Positions 59,288 through 64,000 of a stretch of 64,000 nucleotides of DNA are shown here, piece by piece. Position 1 is the stretch's first letter. Each line of letters starts with the position of its first letter. Below the pieces are notes generated by a model that did not search any database, was not told where the DNA came from, and saw only the letters and a list, made by a program, of their open reading frames with translations. Position numbers and translations under genes: made by a program. Source of the stretch: Ruegeria sp. HKCCD7303 (GTDB lineage Bacteria; Pseudomonadota; Alphaproteobacteria; Rhodobacterales; Rhodobacteraceae); NCBI RefSeq assembly GCF_013111185.1, contig NZ_WVRE01000012.1, positions 1 to 64,000 of the forward strand, given 5' to 3'.

Positions 59288-60820
59288 ATGGCGCCGTGGA
59301 AATTCGTGGTTTATCTATTCTGCACGGTTGCACTGGTCGCTTGTGCCCCCAAAACACGTACATATGAAAAGACAGTGACGGCTTCGCTGCCAGCGAGTGC
59401 AAATACAACTTTGGGACAGGCAGCCAACCGGCTTGGCGACACCAAAGACGGTCGGTCGGGTGTCAAGCTAATCAGTGATGGGGAAGAAGCGCTTGTCTCT
59501 CGGCTGTTGATGGCCGCTGCAGCCGAGCGAACAATTGACGCACAATATTACCTTCTGCACGACGACCCCACGGGCCACCTATTCGCAGCCAGTCTGTTGC
59601 AGGCAGCAGATCGGGGTGTTCGTGTCCGGCTTCTGCTGGATGACATGGATACGTCCAGCTATGACGCGATGACCGCCGCTTTGGACAACCACAAGAACAT
59701 AGAGATCAGGCTGTTCAACCCGTTTTGGAGGGATCAAAGCCTGCTGATTGCAGGGCTGACAGATTTCAAACGCATCAATCGCAGAATGCACAACAAGTCC
59801 ATGACGGCTGACAACGTGTTTACAATAGTGGGTGGCAGAAACATCGGTGCCGAGTATTTTCTGGCACGGAAGGAAATGAACTACGCAGATTTGGACGTAT
59901 TGGCAGCAGGTCCTGTTGTAAGTGAGGTCTCCCGCAGTTTCGATGCGTATTGGAACAGCGAGTTCGCCGTTCCTGCGCGTGTGGTCGTTGGTGAACCTGA
60001 AGAATTTGATCTTGGTGATGCGCGCCGCATGTTGAATGAACTGGTCGAGAAAGCGAAGCAAACGCAGTACGGCGCGGCCCTCAGAAAGTCAGCAAAAGAG
60101 AATTTTGCGGACGGAGCCCTATCATTGGATTGGTTGCCCGCAAAACTGTATGCTGATCCGCCTTCAAAAGCCGCAGGTCTCGAGAACTCAGATCCAATTC
60201 TTGCGTCTCAATTGCTTCCGTATTTCGAGAATGCCAGCAGTGAAGTGAATATCGTGTCCGCCTATTTCGTGCCGCGCAACAATGGTGTGAAATGGCTGAC
60301 CGAACTAGAAAGCCGCGGTGTCGACGTAAAGGTTGTAACCAATTCCCTGGCATCTAACGATGTCGCACCCGTTTATGCGCACTATGCCAAAAAACGCCGA
60401 GCACTATTACGCGGTGGAGTAGAACTCTACGAGCTACGGCCTGACGCCTATCAGGTCCAACGCCGCGGTATCAACTGGGCTCAGTCCAGGTCGGGCTTAC
60501 ATTCCAAGGCATTCGCAGTTGATGACCGTTACTTGTTTGTGGGATCGTTCAACTGGGATCCGCGTTCTGTCAACATAAACACGGAAATGGGAATTCTGAT
60601 AGATTCGCCGACCTTGACCACGCAAACCATGGGTGTTTTGGACGAGGCGCTACCCGCATACACTTATAACGTGACGCTAGAGCAAGCTGGTCAACTAAAA
60701 TGGACGACAAGAGGAGAGGATGGCAACGTTCTCGAATATCGATCAGAGCCGACGGGGTCGGCCTGGGATCATATAGTCGCCGGATTTCTAAGTATTTTAC
60801 CAATCGGGTCTCAGCTTTAG
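59288..60820 (+). CDS. phospholipase D-family protein, predicted lipoprotein
   Basis: A 510-residue protein with two PLD/HKD motifs: HNKSMTADNVFTIVGGRN (about residue 168) and HSKAFAVDDRYLFVGSFNWD (about residue 402). ATG 59288 follows GGAGG by 6 nt and gives a lipoprotein signal (FCTVALVAC), so the enzyme is likely anchored in the envelope. The overall pattern resembles ClsC-type cardiolipin synthases and the YmdC group. It may transfer phosphatidyl groups to make cardiolipin or another lipid. Confidence 0.88.
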   Translation: MAPWKFVVYLFCTVALVACAPKTRTYEKTVTASLPASANTTLGQAANRLGDTKDGRSGVKLISDGEEALVSRLLMAAAAERTIDAQYYLLHDDPTGHLFAASLLQAADRGVRVRLLLDDMDTSSYDAMTAALDNHKNIEIRLFNPFWRDQSLLIAGLTDFKRINRRMHNKSMTADNVFTIVGGRNIGAEYFLARKEMNYADLDVLAAGPVVSEVSRSFDAYWNSEFAVPARVVVGEPEEFDLGDARRMLNELVEKAKQTQYGAALRKSAKENFADGALSLDWLPAKLYADPPSKAAGLENSDPILASQLLPYFENASSEVNIVSAYFVPRNNGVKWLTELESRGVDVKVVTNSLASNDVAPVYAHYAKKRRALLRGGVELYELRPDAYQVQRRGINWAQSRSGLHSKAFAVDDRYLFVGSFNWDPRSVNINTEMGILIDSPTLTTQTMGVLDEALPAYTYNVTLEQAGQLKWTTRGEDGNVLEYRSEPTGSAWDHIVAGFLSILPIGSQL

Positions 60821-60891
60821 TTTTTTTGATAGATACTCTGACGGCTTGCCGACGTAATTGGGGAAGCGGCTGCACTTGAAAAGGTTTTACC

Positions 60892-61170
60892 GTGAAGGAT
60901 TTCAACCACTATGCTGGTGAAGCTGGCGAGAGTCATCGGCAAGATGTCGAAGCCAAAAACGAAAGGTGGCGCTTTGCTCTATCCGCTCAGGCAATCGAAT
61001 TTTCAGAACCTGTATCCTACAAGAACCCCATGTTCTTAAGGATAAAGTCTGTATGGAATGAAACATTCCACGTAATGCCAGCTCCCCAAGGACTGATGAA
61101 TCTTACGGGGGTGATCCGCGTGAGCGCGAATGAAAGCGTGCCTCGTGACATCATAACAGGCGACGTTTGA
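60892..61170 (+). CDS. small protein, unknown function
   Basis: A 92-codon frame from GTG 60892 with AAGG 8-9 nt upstream. No domain is recognised. The stop TGA overlaps the ATG of the antiporter gene (TGATG), which suggests translational coupling and is the main reason to list it. Composition is ordinary; no membrane segment. It could still be a chance frame. Confidence 0.35.
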   Translation: MKDFNHYAGEAGESHRQDVEAKNERWRFALSAQAIEFSEPVSYKNPMFLRIKSVWNETFHVMPAPQGLMNLTGVIRVSANESVPRDIITGDV

Positions 61171-63671
61171 TGGACATTGTTCTTGTAACAACAGTGGTTG
61201 CTTCGCTTTTCGTGGTTATCGGCCTTGCCGAGCCAGTTGCGGCACGCCTTCAAATTCCATACAGCGTCGTTCTTGCGGTTCTAGGCATCATAATTGGTGT
61301 TGCCGCGACCTTTTTCCTTCAGACTGATCTGACGGAAGTGATGAACCCGGTGGCGGAAGCAATCCTCGGGTTTCCAATCCGCGCGAATGTGTTTCTTTAC
61401 ATTTTTTTGCCCACGCTACTCTTTCAGGCGACGTTGGGTATGAACTTGCGACGTATGCTGGACGACTGGGTGCCGATACTCGTTCTGGCTATTGTCGCGG
61501 TATTTGTGGCGACATTCACCGTTGGGTTTGCTCTTGCGGCAGTTAGTTCCCTTCCTACCGTTGCTTGCCTGCTGCTGGGCGCCATCATTTCAACGACGGA
61601 CCCATCGGCGGTTGTTAGCATCTTTCGCTCGATTGCCGCCCCGCAAAGACTGGCGCGAATAATCGAAGGCGAGAGCCTTTTGAACGATGCAGCCGCAATC
61701 GCCCTATTTGGACTGTTCATAGGATTCGTCATGGTCGGCGCGCCCGACCCGCGACCGCAAGATGCTTTGGTTCAGTTTCCGTTACTTTTGGTTGGGGGGG
61801 CTGTGACAGGATGGGTTCTCGCGCGTTCCAGCTTATGGTTGATGAACTTGATTGAAGGTTTCGAGCTCGCTCAAATCTCGATCTCCATTGCCTTACCTTA
61901 TCTGACATATGTCATTGCAGAGCAGAGTGTCGGCGCGTCGGGTGTAATCGCGGTTGTTGTGTCTGGGATCACATTGAACCTATCTGCGCCCGGCCGACTG
62001 ACCCCCCAAGCTTGGACAAGCCTCACAGATGTATGGGACGTTCTTGCGCATTGGGCCGGAGCTTTGATCTTCATTTTAGCGGCGCTTTTAATCCCCAAAC
62101 TGTTAAGCGGTGTTCAGTGGACAGACTTTGTGCTGATCTTGGTTGTGATTGTTGCCGCAGTTGCCGCGCGGGTCTTCATTCTGTTTGGTTTTCTGCCATT
62201 TTTGTCACTCGTACGTGTTTCACCACTTGTGGAACGTCCGTTTCGTTACGCAATACTCTGGGGCGGTATGCGAGGTGCGGTGACGCTGGCATTGGCGCTT
62301 GCTGTCACCGAGAACAATCAAGTCGCCGCCGAGACGCAACGCGCCGTTGGTATCCTCGCGACGGGTTTCACCCTATTTACCCTGATCGTTCAAGGGCCGA
62401 CTCTCAGGCCCTTCATACGTCGCCTTGGGCTCGATAAGCTTTCATCAGTAGACGAAGCCTTGTCCCGCCAGGTTGTTGCTGTGTCGCTCCAGACAGTTCG
62501 GGAAGATGTGGAAAAAACAACTGCGAGCTACGAACTGAATCCGGAAATCATCAGGTCTGAAGCTGTTCAGTTCGGGCAAAGACTGGAAACAGAGGTTCGC
62601 TCGGCCGAAGAGCGCAAAGACATTCTTGACCGGGACCGCGTAACCCTGGGCCTCCTTGCCCTGGCAGGAGCGGAACGAAATTTTGTTCTTAGCCACATGC
62701 GCGACAGATCACTTTCTATTCGACTGGCCGAAAAGGCGCTTCTGGATATTGACCGGCTTATTGAAGCAACACGCTCGCAGGGCCGCACGGGATACTTGCG
62801 AGCGGCACGTCGCACTGTGGACTACGGACGTTTGTTTCGCATTGCCGCTTTTTTAAACAACAAGCTCCGGCTGCAAACACCACTTGCCCGTGTGACCGCG
62901 CACCGTTTTGAAGTCTTGCTTGCACAACGCCTCGTTCTGCGGGACGTTTATCGGTTTTTAGAACGACGCATTCGCCGAATACATGGGCGAAGGGTGACGG
63001 ACATTCTAAGGGAGCTTGTTGATCGGCGCGCAGAATATGTCGATACAGCTCTTGACGGCCTTCAGCTTCAGTACCCGGGTTTTGCAGAAGAAGTTCAGCG
63101 TCGTTTCATTCGCCGAATTGCTCTGCGGCTGGAAGAACGAGAGTACACCGAAATGTTCGATGAAGGGCTCATAGGTGCAGAACTCTACTCCGTACTCTTG
63201 AATGATGTTTCCGCGAAACGTGCAAAGGAAGAAGAACGCCCAAGGATCGACATTGCACCGCGGGCCACCGAGCTTGTAAAACAATTGCCCGTATTCTCAG
63301 ACGTGGATCCCGCGAGGCTTAGAAAGCTCGTCCGCGCTTTGAAGACGCGCTATGTTGAGGCAGGCGAAGTTGTCATCCAAAAAAACGCTCCGGCGCGAAG
63401 CGTGTACTTCATTGCGTCAGGAGCAGTTGAATTGGAGATGGGCGGCCAGAGTTGGCGGTTGGGTAGGGGTGAAATTTTTGGGCAAGCTGAATTATTGCTC
63501 CGCCAAAAACGCCGCGCCTCCGTCCAAGCGATTGTACCCACGACCTTATTGGTTTTGGATGAAGAAAAATTCCGGAGGCTTGTTAAGCGCAGTAAGGCGT
63601 TGCGCGAAGCCGTACTTTCGAGCGCCGCAAACCAAGGTGTCGAACTGGAAAAGCTTCTTGAGCCGAAGTAA
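61170..63671 (+). CDS. NhaP-type Na+/H+ antiporter with C-terminal cyclic-nucleotide-binding domain
   Basis: An 833-residue protein. The first 410 residues are a CPA1 antiporter with about 12 helices and the ion-binding motif EGESLLNDAAAIALFGLF (Asn-Asp about residue 173). The middle third is a long helical cytosolic region rich in Arg and Glu. The last 120 residues form a cNMP-binding domain: LPVFSDVDPARLRKLV, VVIQKNAPARSVYFIASGAV and GRGEIFGQAELLL in the place of the phosphate-binding cassette. This layout recalls the cAMP-regulated sperm exchanger without its voltage sensor. The start ATG 61170 is preferred over TTG 61167. Confidence 0.88.
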   Translation: MDIVLVTTVVASLFVVIGLAEPVAARLQIPYSVVLAVLGIIIGVAATFFLQTDLTEVMNPVAEAILGFPIRANVFLYIFLPTLLFQATLGMNLRRMLDDWVPILVLAIVAVFVATFTVGFALAAVSSLPTVACLLLGAIISTTDPSAVVSIFRSIAAPQRLARIIEGESLLNDAAAIALFGLFIGFVMVGAPDPRPQDALVQFPLLLVGGAVTGWVLARSSLWLMNLIEGFELAQISISIALPYLTYVIAEQSVGASGVIAVVVSGITLNLSAPGRLTPQAWTSLTDVWDVLAHWAGALIFILAALLIPKLLSGVQWTDFVLILVVIVAAVAARVFILFGFLPFLSLVRVSPLVERPFRYAILWGGMRGAVTLALALAVTENNQVAAETQRAVGILATGFTLFTLIVQGPTLRPFIRRLGLDKLSSVDEALSRQVVAVSLQTVREDVEKTTASYELNPEIIRSEAVQFGQRLETEVRSAEERKDILDRDRVTLGLLALAGAERNFVLSHMRDRSLSIRLAEKALLDIDRLIEATRSQGRTGYLRAARRTVDYGRLFRIAAFLNNKLRLQTPLARVTAHRFEVLLAQRLVLRDVYRFLERRIRRIHGRRVTDILRELVDRRAEYVDTALDGLQLQYPGFAEEVQRRFIRRIALRLEEREYTEMFDEGLIGAELYSVLLNDVSAKRAKEEERPRIDIAPRATELVKQLPVFSDVDPARLRKLVRALKTRYVEAGEVVIQKNAPARSVYFIASGAVELEMGGQSWRLGRGEIFGQAELLLRQKRRASVQAIVPTTLLVLDEEKFRRLVKRSKALREAVLSSAANQGVELEKLLEPK

Positions 63672-63831
63672 CGCCCAAGTTTTCGAATTGCACGAAGTCC
63701 TAGCTGATGACGCTTGGACAGGTCTCGATAGTTACCTGTCTGCTAAACCCGTGCCGGTGTGCTCATGGCGTTGCTTCATAAATTTTGAGTTCATTGAATA
63801 ACGGAGTTCACCCACTGCGCTGCGCGAATGG

Positions 63832-64000
63832 TCAAAGCGCATGAATATCGATCGGATCAGAGAAACCTTTGATCCTGGTGCCACCAAATGTCTGCAACAC
63901 GTCAGCCCCTTCCAACAGATCGAAGGTTTCTTGATCAATCAACATCCGGCTTCCGGTTTTCTGCGTTTCTGCTTCCAGGCGCGCAGCAAGGTTTACGGTC
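63832..64000 (-). CDS. class III adenylate/guanylate cyclase, C-terminal end (cut by window end)
   Basis: The minus strand reads in from the right edge: TVNLAARLEAETQKTGSRML, then IDQETFDLLEG and GTRIKGFSDPIDIHAL before TGA at 63832. The TVNLAARLE segment is the typical catalytic-domain motif that includes the conserved asparagine and arginine of class III cyclases. The rest of the gene lies beyond the window. It converges on the cNMP-binding antiporter, with 160 nt between stops. Its product could be the ligand of that protein. Confidence 0.8.
   Translation of the reverse strand, partial: TVNLAARLEAETQKTGSRMLIDQETFDLLEGADVLQTFGGTRIKGFSDPIDIHAL

Noticed and set aside
1..64000. CRISPR array, tRNA or rRNA genes, prophage
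   Set aside because: No spaced direct repeats, no cloverleaf-type sequence noticed and no phage structural genes; a tRNA scan would settle the tRNA point.

Overview
The window looks like part of an alphaproteobacterial chromosome, most likely from the Rhodobacteraceae (Roseobacter group). This rests on three things: the gene order soxT-soxR-soxS // soxV-W-X-Y-Z-A-B-C-D-E-F with an embedded 5-aminolevulinate synthase, the Tad pilus gene content, and the protein families present. No rRNA, tRNA or CRISPR array was seen. Both edges cut genes: a metallophosphoesterase at the left and a class III nucleotide cyclase at the right.

Layout. (1) 1-5.2 kb is accessory and less GC-rich: a metallophosphoesterase end, a membrane protein, an SdiA-regulated-type beta-propeller, then a two-partner-secretion transporter (TpsB) followed 7 nt later by a proline-rich repeat protein that does not resemble a normal TpsA. 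(2) 6.0-16.1 kb, all minus strand, is a Tad/Flp pilus locus: flp, cpaB, tadG, two TadE-like pseudopilins, cpaE, cpaF, tadB, tadC, a LuxR regulator and cpaA. No secretin, RcpB or TadD gene lies in it. (3) 16.4-16.8 kb holds a decayed IS5-type transposase, followed by an aldo/keto reductase. (4) 18.5-35.3 kb is a complete thiosulfate-oxidising Sox system: transporter, repressor and thioredoxin-like SoxS on the minus strand, soxV-soxF on the plus strand, then a DUF302 protein, hemA, a second YeeE/YedE transporter and two metallo-beta-lactamase-fold proteins. AT-rich palindromes that resemble one another lie at four promoters here and are proposed as SoxR operators.

(5) 35.9-41.2 kb holds a short-chain dehydrogenase, a lactonase-like hydrolase divergent from a PLP aminotransferase, a DUF427 protein, an ABC1/UbiB kinase-like protein and a DCC-family thiol oxidoreductase. 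(6) 41.8-46.2 kb is a tightly overlapping photolyase/cryptochrome operon: a full-length cryptochrome/photolyase, a 46-residue DUF2256 protein, a protein with the photolyase FAD domain first and an alpha/beta-like domain last (a candidate circular permutation), and a PhrB-like protein lacking the usual iron-sulfur cysteines. A YdeI-like gene with a nonsense codon follows. (7) 47.3-53.0 kb holds an SLC13 permease, a haloalkane dehalogenase, the scar of an old recombination (LysR lacking its DNA-binding domain abutting an NTF2-like fragment), a secreted protein, TspO and a CIA30-domain protein.

(8) 53.1-59.1 kb is a visibly more GC-rich block: a GlxA-type AraC regulator, a fused double CaiB-like protein, a dimethylformamidase-like large subunit and a decayed LysR gene. 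It is bordered on both sides by inverted copies of the same promoter-plus-start-codon segment, each heading a truncated ORF. (9) 59.3-64.0 kb holds a phospholipase D-family lipoprotein, a small ORF, an NhaP-type antiporter with a C-terminal cyclic-nucleotide-binding domain, and convergent to it the end of a class III adenylate/guanylate cyclase.

How it works together: the Sox genes encode periplasmic oxidation of thiosulfate/sulfide (SoxXA, SoxYZ, SoxB, SoxCD, with SoxS/V/W keeping SoxY reduced), proposed to be repressed by a persulfide-sensing SoxR. hemA could supply haem for the c-type cytochromes. The photolyase, DCC, TspO and CIA30 genes suggest a light and oxidative stress response. The GC-rich block suggests an acquired catabolic module for an amide or acyl substrate not yet known.
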